Shown: one piece after another, positions 33,867 to 43,174 of the stretch
How the letters are laid out: the number at the start of each line of letters is the position of its first letter
Position numbering within the stretch: the stretch's first letter is position 1
NCBI GenBank assembly: GCA_913062595.1
Contig: CAJXWT010000002.1
Span: 28,955-92,954 of the forward strand
DNA length: 64,000 nucleotides
Source of the DNA: an uncultured Fidelibacterota bacterium
GTDB taxonomy: Bacteria > Fidelibacterota > Marinisomatia > Marinisomatales > TCS55
Reading direction: 5' to 3'
The notes under the pieces: generated by a model
Told to the model about the DNA's origin: nothing
What the model saw: only the letters and a program-made list of their open reading frames with translations
The model's database searches: none
Made by a program: the position numbers and the translations under genes

Positions 33867-36800
33867 TTAAAATCCCATTATTTCCCGGACAATACTGATC
33901 ATGTCCAGAAAATTGATGATTTCATCCGCATTCACATCAGCAAGGTACGGGTTTAAACTTCCCGTATTACCCGCCTGAACGAAATCAACAAGGGTCAGTA
34001 CATCAATGATATTTAAAAATCCATCCTGATTTATATCACCACGTTGGAGAATATTGGAACCACGCGTTGTAAAGAGTATAGCGGTTGAATCTTGAAGTGG
34101 CATAGCAGCCACGGGATAATCATTATTGAAAGTATATTCAAGACCTACAGTTTCCGTATGGTCTTCCAATCCTACAGAACAATAATTCCCATGGACCTGT
34201 CCCCAGCCAAAATTACCAGTTGATGTATTATTGAAATCCGCAAATTGGATTAAGATTTCACCATCGCCTGTAGGCGTAAAATAATGCTGTGCATCGTACA
34301 GAATTACCTGAAAAGTTTCTAGGCTATTATTATCAAACGTTCTTAAACGAGACCATTCAATTATGAATTGATTGTTTTCTTCATCATACCATTTATAAAC
34401 GCGCCCTCCACTAGAAGTAGTCATAAGGTCATCCCAAAATACAGCTATCATTGGTGAAGGACCACCTGGTCCTGGTAAGTGATAATTTCTGAACGACTGC
34501 ATAGATGTACTGCCCATTGAAACCCAACCGTTACTGGATACGCTAATTTGATCATAATCAATTCCATAAAACTTGAATGTGAAGGGCAGGCTGACCGTGG
34601 TAACATCATCCTGATTATCTCCATAATCGCTTAGTGGAAGTTGTGTACCTGGACCGTTATAAAGAGGATCAATCTCAATCCAATTAAAATATGGTGCATT
34701 TGAGTACAGGATATCGCCGCTATCATAAGCGTAGTACCCATACGCGTCGGGTCCCAGGGGATCATTCACATCCTTAATACCGATTTGAAAAGGAATACTT
34801 AAACTGGTTGACAATCCAGTGGTTGATTCCAGATCAATTAATAGATCCACCCTTGTCCCGGGAATGACATCTTCAGCTGCTGAAACTTCAAAACGATCCG
34901 TATTATTGGTAGACATACCATCCGCTAATATCACTGGCCAATAACCTTGATCATCTAATATTTCTATCCCAGAAAAATTTGAATAAAGCCTTCCTACCAC
35001 ACTAGTAGCTATTACAGACCCATTATTAAGCAATTCAATTTCTAATTCAGCCGTTTCACCGGGGTCAAGAATATCATCACCATAAACCGGGTCATCCCTA
35101 ACAATAACTGCAATGGCTTCCAAGAGACTACCCGCGCTGAACACTTCGATTTCGCTCCACCAGGAAGTTCCATTTATATCTTCAACAAATAAGCGCAGAT
35201 CCAAGTTATAATTTTCCATAGCACTAGCTTGTACTTCAAATACAAATGGCTGATCGACATTTGCTGTCATTCCGCTCGTTAATGATCCAATGTATAAGCT
35301 GTCTATAATAAAGGTCACCAAATCACCATCGCTTGTTAATTTACAGTATACTCCCTGCGCATCATCTGTCCCATAATTATACACCGGTATAGTCAATTCA
35401 ATAGTTTCACCACCATTTACTATTCCATTCGCATTACCAATTGAACTTCCTTCACTATCATCATCAATCGTATATCCGCCCTCTATAGCATTAACATTTA
35501 CGGCTTGATCAATAATTTGAAATTGTCCCTGGTAGGGGATATAATTTCTTTTGACGACTGTGATATCCACATCACCAGTTGAAGTCGTGCTAATGGGCAA
35601 TGAGACATGGCCATTCGCATCTGTGAACGCAGATTCAAAAATTACATCATCACCTTTTAGAATGGTGACATATGCTTCTTTTACCGGCATACTGAAATAG
35701 TCCATTACCGTCACATCAATAAAATTTGTACCAGCAGCTACTCCATTTTCGTGGCTTACAGTAAAAGTTTTCGGTATATCGGTCCACATTCTTAATGCGG
35801 GATCACCCATCAAATTATTCCAGTGAGTGAAAATATTTACATAATTGTTAGGATTGTCCGGGTAGCTAAGATATAGGTTAAGCTTGCCGCGGACCAATGC
35901 AGCTCCTGCAGTTTCCAATCCATCTGAAAATATGCCATAATAAAACCCCATATCTACAACATTATTAAACATAGTATGCGTACCAAGAGTGGCTGTACCT
36001 ACAGAAGCAACCGCACCTTTAGGCTGGGTTGGCGTACCTGCTCTTAGGAATGCTTCGGATAAACAGGTACCTGAAGCAAAAGAACCTGTTCCACAGGTAA
36101 TGACAGTTGCGACTGTTAACTTGAAGCCATTGGAGAGGCTATTTATATTACCATTTCCAAAACCACTTACCCCCCAGTAGCCACGATAATTAAAGAAAGT
36201 TAAGCCAGCGTTCAAATCAGAAACCATCTGGGAGGGAAATGGCGAGTTGTAAATCGTACGAACATCATCATAGCCATGAAATTCCATCATCTCTTTAATA
36301 TTCTCGCAGGTAATAATAGTAGAAATACCCGATGAAGAGGGGTCCCCAACCATGGAAGCGCTATGAAACCAATTCTGGCTAACATAGGGGTTCGTTTCAT
36401 ATTGTACAGTTTTGTTGATTATGGTTGCCAGTTCTGTAGTTGAACTAAACGATAATCTGCCAAGAATTACTTCGGGTAAAATATCACCCCCAACCAATTG
36501 TGAATAAGGATGATCTCCTTCCCCATTATAAGAACTATAATTTTCAAAATATGTAGGAATTGAGTAACTACCGCTGGCATCGCCAACCAAGGCAACATAT
36601 TCTGGTGGATCAGTCCAACTGCTATAGGCATTACTAATATAGTTTTTTATAGAACTGGCTGAACTACCAGTGGTACTGGTTGAAGCATAATTCACAACAT
36701 ACCCGGATTTATGGCGCCACTCAAAAAGAATGTCCAGGTTGGCCATGAGATTGGATGAATTACTGGGCAGTATATAAAGTATTGATGGTGTTTGATAATC

Positions 36801-37466
36801 TTCATCACTAGTAGATCGACTGTAGTTGACAACAATTGATTCATATAATGGTTCAAACACTCTTGATCTTCTACTTGGGGTTTGGAGGGGCTCTATATCA
36901 CCAGTTTCAACTAAATCTATATCTGCTGAAGTAATAATTTCGAGTTGGCGAGATAATGGATGGTACCTAAAAGGCGTAAAAGCAACCTTTACAACTGGTA
37001 AATCCCTGAAAACAATCGTTTGTGAAATACTGGCTTGCTTTTGTGGGTATGGTTCATCAGAAGTATATAAGTCTATATTGCGCTTGAATGGTAAAGTGAT
37101 TTCATCAGTCACCGGATCCCATGTCTGGTGTGGTGCAATATCAATATTTTCAACAAATTCCGAAGATTGAATGTTGACCTCAATACTATATGATTTATTA
37201 GGTGCGACCTGATAAAATGTTGTAACCGTAGGCAAAACAGGATCACCTTCTTCAGCAATTAAGCCTCCAAAAGGGATTATTGGTTTCTTGAAGGTTTGAC
37301 CATTTATTGTGATATCCTGAAGTTCGTAGTCCGTTAGAACATAGGTTATTTTCTCATTGTTGACTTGAGCTGCAAACCCACTGTTGAGTCGCTTCAATTC
37401 ATCCTCGGCAAAACACACTACCAACAAGCTGGTCAATAAAACAACAATTTTGAATTCGTATCTCAT
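33867..37466 (-). CDS. C25-like secreted protein with C-terminal dockerin
   Basis: A 1199-residue exported protein. After the signal peptide (1-20) comes a gingipain-type N-terminal propeptide region (to about 215), then a C25-like domain (about 225-560). The NYRGYWG segment places Tyr430 at the expected catalytic His, while Cys458 (VITCGTGSF) fits the nucleophile. Ig-like domains follow, then a module at about 910-1135 with VSSNGWVSMG, FIIEWSR and VGLEDHT, shared with the gene at 19687. The C-terminus is not a T9SS domain but about 58 residues with two dockerin-type calcium loops (DINQDGFLNIIDV and DVNADEIINFLDM). It lies between pilD and pgsB in one co-directional block. Confidence 0.85.
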   Translation of the reverse strand: MRYEFKIVVLLTSLLVVCFAEDELKRLNSGFAAQVNNEKITYVLTDYELQDITINGQTFKKPIIPFGGLIAEEGDPVLPTVTTFYQVAPNKSYSIEVNIQSSEFVENIDIAPHQTWDPVTDEITLPFKRNIDLYTSDEPYPQKQASISQTIVFRDLPVVKVAFTPFRYHPLSRQLEIITSADIDLVETGDIEPLQTPSRRSRVFEPLYESIVVNYSRSTSDEDYQTPSILYILPSNSSNLMANLDILFEWRHKSGYVVNYASTSTTGSSASSIKNYISNAYSSWTDPPEYVALVGDASGSYSIPTYFENYSSYNGEGDHPYSQLVGGDILPEVILGRLSFSSTTELATIINKTVQYETNPYVSQNWFHSASMVGDPSSSGISTIITCENIKEMMEFHGYDDVRTIYNSPFPSQMVSDLNAGLTFFNYRGYWGVSGFGNGNINSLSNGFKLTVATVITCGTGSFASGTCLSEAFLRAGTPTQPKGAVASVGTATLGTHTMFNNVVDMGFYYGIFSDGLETAGAALVRGKLNLYLSYPDNPNNYVNIFTHWNNLMGDPALRMWTDIPKTFTVSHENGVAAGTNFIDVTVMDYFSMPVKEAYVTILKGDDVIFESAFTDANGHVSLPISTTSTGDVDITVVKRNYIPYQGQFQIIDQAVNVNAIEGGYTIDDDSEGSSIGNANGIVNGGETIELTIPVYNYGTDDAQGVYCKLTSDGDLVTFIIDSLYIGSLTSGMTANVDQPFVFEVQASAMENYNLDLRLFVEDINGTSWWSEIEVFSAGSLLEAIAVIVRDDPVYGDDILDPGETAELEIELLNNGSVIATSVVGRLYSNFSGIEILDDQGYWPVILADGMSTNNTDRFEVSAAEDVIPGTRVDLLIDLESTTGLSTSLSIPFQIGIKDVNDPLGPDAYGYYAYDSGDILYSNAPYFNWIEIDPLYNGPGTQLPLSDYGDNQDDVTTVSLPFTFKFYGIDYDQISVSSNGWVSMGSTSMQSFRNYHLPGPGGPSPMIAVFWDDLMTTSSGGRVYKWYDEENNQFIIEWSRLRTFDNNSLETFQVILYDAQHYFTPTGDGEILIQFADFNNTSTGNFGWGQVHGNYCSVGLEDHTETVGLEYTFNNDYPVAAMPLQDSTAILFTTRGSNILQRGDINQDGFLNIIDVLTLVDFVQAGNTGSLNPYLADVNADEIINFLDMISIVREIMGF

Positions 37467-37485
37467 TTGAGCCCTTGTAATACCA

Positions 37486-38244
37486 TTACAACATTATCAA
37501 TTGATCTATTAATGTAGTGGAATATTCACTAACAATAAAAATACTAATTGCACTAAACACAAGGTAAGGCGCAAAAGGTAATGGTCTGTCCCTATCCAAA
37601 CCTTTTACCATGGAAATTACTATCCATGCCACAAGCCCTAAAAATGACGCAAAAAACAATGTCAGTATCATTGCGATCGGTCCTACCCAGGCTCCCAGGA
37701 TCAACCCTAACTGTAAATCACCAAAACCCATGCCCTGACGCCTGGTTACAAGCCAGGTTAAGCCCATCATGAACCCGGGTAATAATACGCCTGCGGCAAT
37801 ACCCCATAATACCTGACTGTATGATAAGATACCAAAAATAACTGCAAACAACAAAACAACAACACCAGCAATAATAAGATCCAAGGGAACCATATATATT
37901 CTTGCATCTATCCACGCTATCGCAATAAGTATGGAACTGAGAAACGATGCAATAACCGCTTCTGGAAATGGCAACGTATAAAATGCCCACCCCCAAATAA
38001 GTCCATTTATTAATTCCACAGCTGGATATTGGAATGATATTGCACCTTGGCAATTTGCGCACTTTCCTACCTGCAGGATAAAAGATACCAGGGGAATATT
38101 CCGGTAAAAAGGAATGGATGTCTTGCAGGTTGGACAATGTGATCTGGGTTTAATTATGGACTCATTACGTGGCATACGATAGATAACCACATTGAAAAAA
38201 CTGCCCACAAAAGTACCGAATGTAAAAAAAATCAAGAGATCCAT
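37486..38244 (-). CDS. pilD: Type IV prepilin peptidase PilD
   Basis: A 252-residue A24-family aspartyl peptidase and N-methylase that cleaves prepilins after Gly and methylates the new N-terminus. The N-terminal FGTFVGSFFNVVIYRMP and a zinc-type C-x2-C pair of motifs (CPTC and CANC, about residues 38-63) match the bifunctional class. The two active-site aspartates are in AIAWIDARIY and GFGDLQLGL. Six to seven membrane spans are predicted. The start overlaps the pilC stop by one base, and the stop lies 20 bases before the C25/dockerin gene. Confidence 0.95.
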   Translation of the reverse strand: MDLLIFFTFGTFVGSFFNVVIYRMPRNESIIKPRSHCPTCKTSIPFYRNIPLVSFILQVGKCANCQGAISFQYPAVELINGLIWGWAFYTLPFPEAVIASFLSSILIAIAWIDARIYMVPLDLIIAGVVVLLFAVIFGILSYSQVLWGIAAGVLLPGFMMGLTWLVTRRQGMGFGDLQLGLILGAWVGPIAMILTLFFASFLGLVAWIVISMVKGLDRDRPLPFAPYLVFSAISIFIVSEYSTTLIDQLIML

Positions 38245-39491
38245 TACAACCCCGATTGCAAAGCAGCACCCAGATAAAAGACAGGTAAATAAGTAATAAC
38301 CACCATGACACCAATAATGATTCCAACCATAAGTATCAATATGGGCTCAATTAAAGTTGTCATCCGTTCTACTAAGGCATTTACTTGCTTGTAGTAATAG
38401 TCTGCTGCCTTGTCCAGCAGCGTGTCCAACTCACCAGTTTCTTCTCCTGTAGCGGATAACTGTAATAATATCGGCGGGAATACTTCTGTGCGGCGTAATG
38501 CTGAGGTTATATTAAATCCATCACGAATGTATTCCGTCGCATCACCAATGGCGACCTCATAGACACGATTACTTACTATTTTCGCAATCAAGTTCATGGA
38601 TTCAATAACCGGCACACCAGCGTTAAGTAATATTCCTAGTGTTTTTGAAAATTTATTTAGTATTGATTGATTCAGTAATGATCCAAATATGGGAGTTCTC
38701 AGTTTTATTGAATCAATGATATACCCCCCACGACGTGTCTTCGATAACAACCAGAGTCCAACTGCTACACCGAATAATGACAGAACGACAGTACTGAAAT
38801 TGATGCTTATCCACTCACTTAAGGAAACCAGTTTGCGTGTGGCAGCAGGCAGATTGGCGCCTAACTGAACGTATACATCTGAAAACATGGGGATAATCCA
38901 CATGAACATGGCACTCATCATTGCAAAAAGAAAAACGACCATAAATATAGGGTAAGTCATGGCGGAACGAACTTTTCGTCTAACATCATCGAGGTTTTCT
39001 AGGTACGTTGCTAATTCATCAAGTATTTCATCTAGATTACCACTCACTTCTCCAGCTTTGGTCAATGAAACAAATAAGGTTGAAAAAACACCAGGATGTC
39101 TTTGTAAAGCTTCGGACAAGGACAGGCCTTTGCGGATATTTTCACCGACATTTTTCAATACCTTCTTCATCTTTGGATGTCGCTCTTCACTGGCGAGCCC
39201 CCGAATGGCCCTTTCCAACGTCAGCCCTGCAGAATACATAGTCGCCAACTGGCGAGTAAAAAACACCAAATTACTTAATGGAATTCTATTTTTAAAACGT
39301 TCAATTGATAAATTTATTTCATCAATAAATGGACCAATAAAATCCCAACTTGTGTCTACTTCTTCCAGCTTTACAATAACCTGGTTATCAGCTGACAGTT
39401 TTTTCATGGCCAGATCCAGACTCTCTGCTTTTATTTCCCCTTCACTACGACCACCGGCCTCATCTTTGATCAAATAAGTATAGGCAGGCAT
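38244..39491 (-). CDS. pilC: Type IV pilus platform protein PilC
   Basis: A 415-residue inner-membrane platform protein (GspF/PilC family). It has the N-terminal segment YTYLIKDEAGGRSEGEIKA, then two tandem T2SSF domains: the first around 70-195 with FFTRQLATMYSAGLTLERAI, and the second around 275-400 with LLNAGVPVIESMNLI and ATGEETGELDTLLDKAADYY. Three membrane spans are present, the last in the LMVGIIIGVMVVITYLPVFY segment near the C-terminus. It docks the PilB and PilT ATPases. Start and stop overlap pilB and pilD by one base each. Confidence 0.95.
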   Translation of the reverse strand: MPAYTYLIKDEAGGRSEGEIKAESLDLAMKKLSADNQVIVKLEEVDTSWDFIGPFIDEINLSIERFKNRIPLSNLVFFTRQLATMYSAGLTLERAIRGLASEERHPKMKKVLKNVGENIRKGLSLSEALQRHPGVFSTLFVSLTKAGEVSGNLDEILDELATYLENLDDVRRKVRSAMTYPIFMVVFLFAMMSAMFMWIIPMFSDVYVQLGANLPAATRKLVSLSEWISINFSTVVLSLFGVAVGLWLLSKTRRGGYIIDSIKLRTPIFGSLLNQSILNKFSKTLGILLNAGVPVIESMNLIAKIVSNRVYEVAIGDATEYIRDGFNITSALRRTEVFPPILLQLSATGEETGELDTLLDKAADYYYKQVNALVERMTTLIEPILILMVGIIIGVMVVITYLPVFYLGAALQSGL

Positions 39492-41215
39492 TAAATATCC
39501 TCAACGGTTGAACGAAGCACTTCAGATATTGTTGTTACTCCATTCAGCACTTTCTCTATACCACTTTCTCTTAGATTGATCATACCTTCTTCCAATGCTT
39601 TCTGCCGGATCACATCTTCATTAGTATTATCAAAAACCAAACCCCTGATAGCCCTGGACATTGGTATTAGTTCAAAAATACCAGTTCGGCCATGATACCC
39701 TGTATTCCGACAATGACTACAGCCTTTACCATAGAAAAGACTTTTACCATTCAATCTGGACTTTTCAAGATTTATGCGATCTAATTCTTCATTGGTAGGA
39801 CTATACTTTTCTTTGCAATTATCACAAATAGTCCTTATCAGCCGCTGAGCCATTACCAGATTCAAACAAGAACCCACAAGAAATGGTTTGACACCTATAT
39901 CTAATAACCTTGTTATTGTTGAGGCAGCATCATTGGCATGAACAGTAGAGAAAACAAGGTGACCAGTTAGCGAAAATTTTACAGCAATATCTGCAGTTTC
40001 TTCGTCCCTGATTTCACCGATCAGTAATATGTCTGGATCCTGCCTTAATATGGAACGTAATGAAGAAGCAAAAGTGAGGCCAATGCTTTCATGGACTTGA
40101 ACTTGATTTATACCATCCATCTGGTATTCCACGGGGTCTTCAACTGTGGTGATATTCGTGGCCTCATTCTTTATTTCTTTTATGGATGCATAAAGCGAAG
40201 TGGACTTACCGGAACCAGTCGGACCAGACACAACTACCATGCCATAGGGCTGAGCAATGACACGGCGAAAAATAGGATACATTTTGTCTTCGAATCCCAA
40301 TCCTTTAAGATTGAATCCGAATCCAGACTTATCGAGCAATCGTAGGACAATTTTTTCTCCATATACAGTTGGGAGAACAGCAACACGTACATCAATCTCT
40401 CTTTTTGATGCCTTTATTGTAAACCGCCCATCCTGCGGCAACCTCCGTTCCGCTATATTAAGATTGGAGAGTATCTTTATTCTTGTTACTAACCCGCTTA
40501 AGGATGATAATGGCGGTGTCATGATGGTCTGGAGTACGCCGTCAATTCTAATGCGGACGATAACAACATTCTGCTGCGGCTCAAGATGAATATCAGTGGC
40601 CCGTTCCTTGATCGCTTCCTGCAAGATCAGATTCACCAGCTTAACAATTGGGGCATCTTCTGTTGATACCTTATCCGGAGAAAGATCGACTTCTTCCCGG
40701 TCTTCTTCATCACCAGAAATAACTTTGATACTTTCTACTGCTTCTTCTACTTCCCCTGCTTGCCGAATCTTGCCATATATTTGATCCAGAGCGCGGTTAA
40801 GTCCCGATGGGCCCGCAACAAGCACCTCAGGATTTAGACTTGTAAGCCGTTTTAGTGAATCTATAGCTTCCAAATCCTCAGGATCTTCCATTGCAATAAC
40901 TATCTTTGAATCAGACTTATGCAAGGCTAAAACCATATTCTGTCTTGCAAAATCCTCTGGAATTGTTTGCACAACTTCGGGATCTGCAGAAAACAAAGCT
41001 TCATCGCTGGCTAGCTCATAACCCAACTGCATAGAATATACTTTTACGAGGTCGTCTTCAGTGATTAGGCCCTGGTCAAGCAATACAGTCCCTAATTTTT
41101 CCTTCCTGACCTTCTGTTCAACTAATGCAGAATTAAGCTGGCTATCACTTATCTTGCCTTCATGGACCAGTATGTCACCGATCTTTTGAAATTGCGGATT
41201 GAATTCCTGTTCCAT
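39491..41215 (-). CDS. pilB: Type IV pilus extension ATPase PilB
   Basis: A 574-residue secretion ATPase powering pilus assembly. An N-terminal MshEN/T2SSE_N domain (about 10-150) precedes the ATPase domain. That domain has Walker A (VSGPTGSGKSTSLYA, about residue 325-340), the Asp box, Walker B (LLIGEIRDEETADIA) and the His box (TGHLVFSTVHANDA). A zinc-type cysteine group follows (CDNC and CSHC). The presence of pilT, pilM-N-O and a major pilin nearby favours the pilus extension enzyme over a type II secretion GspE. It follows the Ig-domain lipoprotein gene by 3 bases. Confidence 0.95.
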   Translation of the reverse strand: MEQEFNPQFQKIGDILVHEGKISDSQLNSALVEQKVRKEKLGTVLLDQGLITEDDLVKVYSMQLGYELASDEALFSADPEVVQTIPEDFARQNMVLALHKSDSKIVIAMEDPEDLEAIDSLKRLTSLNPEVLVAGPSGLNRALDQIYGKIRQAGEVEEAVESIKVISGDEEDREEVDLSPDKVSTEDAPIVKLVNLILQEAIKERATDIHLEPQQNVVIVRIRIDGVLQTIMTPPLSSLSGLVTRIKILSNLNIAERRLPQDGRFTIKASKREIDVRVAVLPTVYGEKIVLRLLDKSGFGFNLKGLGFEDKMYPIFRRVIAQPYGMVVVSGPTGSGKSTSLYASIKEIKNEATNITTVEDPVEYQMDGINQVQVHESIGLTFASSLRSILRQDPDILLIGEIRDEETADIAVKFSLTGHLVFSTVHANDAASTITRLLDIGVKPFLVGSCLNLVMAQRLIRTICDNCKEKYSPTNEELDRINLEKSRLNGKSLFYGKGCSHCRNTGYHGRTGIFELIPMSRAIRGLVFDNTNEDVIRQKALEEGMINLRESGIEKVLNGVTTISEVLRSTVEDI

Positions 41216-41218
41216 GGA

Positions 41219-43174
41219 TTATGGCCCCTGGTAAGTCCTTACAAAAAGAATTTCCAGCGGATCGCTAGTTATTTGCTGCGGTATAAGCAAATACGCAACA
41301 ATAGTTGATGTGAAATCTTCATAAAGAAGCGGGTCTGAGTTGGGTATTGGAGCGCAAATACCCTGATCATATACGACAAGAAAAGTGATTTGACCATCAT
41401 CATTTGTAACGCCCTGGTTGGCTGCGATTGGCGCAACAGGCCAGTAGATTGCCGCTGCTCCAGTAGCAGTTATCATTAGGTCGGCATCAGAAACTGCGTT
41501 TCCGTAATAATCAATTAATGTCGCAGTTACCTCTATTTGTGCTGTCGAACCCATAGTTGAAAAGTCCCAGTATTGGGTTGGTGTTCCCAGGGTCAACTGC
41601 CCGGGGACAAAAAACATAATTGCTTCCCCTTCATCTTCGTTGATCCGGGCCATAATAGTATCCCCATTAGTTCCAAAGGTCAGGGCGGTTACTTGTCCTA
41701 AATCACCAATGGCATCCGTAGAATAGATAATTGTGGTATATGCCACTCCGGGGAAATTATCTCCGTTCAAGTTCTCATTACTGGTAAAACTGACTCCTTG
41801 CACAAAAGCATCAATCAGTGTATCAGGTGCTTGTGGTTCCATCGACCAGTACACATACGTACTATCTGCCACCGGATTATACCAACGATCATAAACAATG
41901 GCAGCTGCTTCCGTTTGGTAAAACCCGCCACCTATAGGTTCACTTTCCTGGGGATTATAATCAGGCTCGATATAGTAAGGAGGCCCAGTGGCAATGATTA
42001 CAGGTGTTGCCGTAGCACTGATAACTTCCCCAGAATCAGTAAGCACTGTCGCGGTAACCCGTACAGGACCAGGGACGGTACCGCTATTAATGGAAACACA
42101 GGCTTCTCCATCAGCTGTATAAGTAGAATCACTGATACCGGCATTGTTAATGTTTGTACCTTCTGGTATGTTTGGTCCAAGTGTAAAAGTAACATTTACC
42201 GGCTCATTCACAAGAACCCCATTTTCATCAAATACCCGCGCACAGATCTGTGTAGATTCCAAACCTCCACCGCCAACCACCATAATTTCTCCTGGATATG
42301 AAGATGGTATCTCCACATACGCTGGCGTGCCTGAATAGGTCGTGTCCAGAATTGTGATTTGAACCGAATCTATAAGTGTGCCAAACACAGGGTGCTGATA
42401 ACGCGCAACTATTGTAGATACACCTGCCTCTTCGGGATCGCCAGTATCTGAAAAATCAACGAGAGCAATTCCTAATGTATCCGTAAACTTACTAAGTTCG
42501 CTTAATCGGCCATTCGTGCTCTCGAAATACACTTCAAGATCTTTGAGCGCTTGCCCATATTGTCTTGAGGTAATCTTTGCTGATAATTCAGCACTGGTCA
42601 ACCCATCATCAACTTTTATAGAACTCGTATTTGAATTAAGGTTAAACTGATAAGGCCAAAGTTGAACAGCTGCAGTATCAAAAACATTAAAGCGGATAGT
42701 TATGGGAAATTCCTGTTTATCTACAACATGCTTGGCCTCTACAGTGACACCCTCGTAAAGTGGTGTTGTGGCATTATCATAGGCAGCTTGGTCCTTGTCT
42801 GAAAAATTCACACTGGCCAGTCCATCGGCATTGGTGTAAGTAGAATTAATATTAAATTCACCAAAACTTACCCCTGCTGCTTTAGCTGAGAATTCGATTA
42901 ATTTATTCGGTAATACTTTACCAGTGGAATCTTTCAGAACAACATCAATTCTGGTCTTCACAAATGAACCTACAATATCTTCACCAACGACCACAGCATT
43001 CCCTCCCGCATCCGTTGCATAGGGCTGAGCGGCTATTTCTAGATTGTAGTTTTCACTTGAAGTAGAGCTACTATCTGATTTTGTTGGATTACGATCATCA
43101 CAACTGAAAAGTAGGATTGCGAGCAATGTAACCGTAAATATTCCATTGCTTTTAAAAATACGACTATTCATCAT
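41219..43174 (-). CDS. Ig-domain (invasin-like) lipoprotein within the pilus operon
   Basis: A 651-residue lipoprotein. The ATG at 43174 is preceded by AAGGAGAAAACG and overlaps the end of pilQ; the lipobox is AILLFSC at about residue 25. After a Ser/Thr-rich linker there are four to five Ig-like modules of the bacterial Big_1 kind. Each combines a segment such as VVLKDSTGKVLPNKLIEF or RVFDENGVLVNEPVNVTF with a glycine-rich TNADGLASVNF turn. No catalytic motif is seen. Such modules act as stalks in adhesins. Position between pilQ and pilB, with tight spacing, suggests a part in pilus function, such as a secretin partner or surface stalk. Role unproven. Confidence 0.78.
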   Translation of the reverse strand: MMNSRIFKSNGIFTVTLLAILLFSCDDRNPTKSDSSSTSSENYNLEIAAQPYATDAGGNAVVVGEDIVGSFVKTRIDVVLKDSTGKVLPNKLIEFSAKAAGVSFGEFNINSTYTNADGLASVNFSDKDQAAYDNATTPLYEGVTVEAKHVVDKQEFPITIRFNVFDTAAVQLWPYQFNLNSNTSSIKVDDGLTSAELSAKITSRQYGQALKDLEVYFESTNGRLSELSKFTDTLGIALVDFSDTGDPEEAGVSTIVARYQHPVFGTLIDSVQITILDTTYSGTPAYVEIPSSYPGEIMVVGGGGLESTQICARVFDENGVLVNEPVNVTFTLGPNIPEGTNINNAGISDSTYTADGEACVSINSGTVPGPVRVTATVLTDSGEVISATATPVIIATGPPYYIEPDYNPQESEPIGGGFYQTEAAAIVYDRWYNPVADSTYVYWSMEPQAPDTLIDAFVQGVSFTSNENLNGDNFPGVAYTTIIYSTDAIGDLGQVTALTFGTNGDTIMARINEDEGEAIMFFVPGQLTLGTPTQYWDFSTMGSTAQIEVTATLIDYYGNAVSDADLMITATGAAAIYWPVAPIAANQGVTNDDGQITFLVVYDQGICAPIPNSDPLLYEDFTSTIVAYLLIPQQITSDPLEILFVRTYQGP

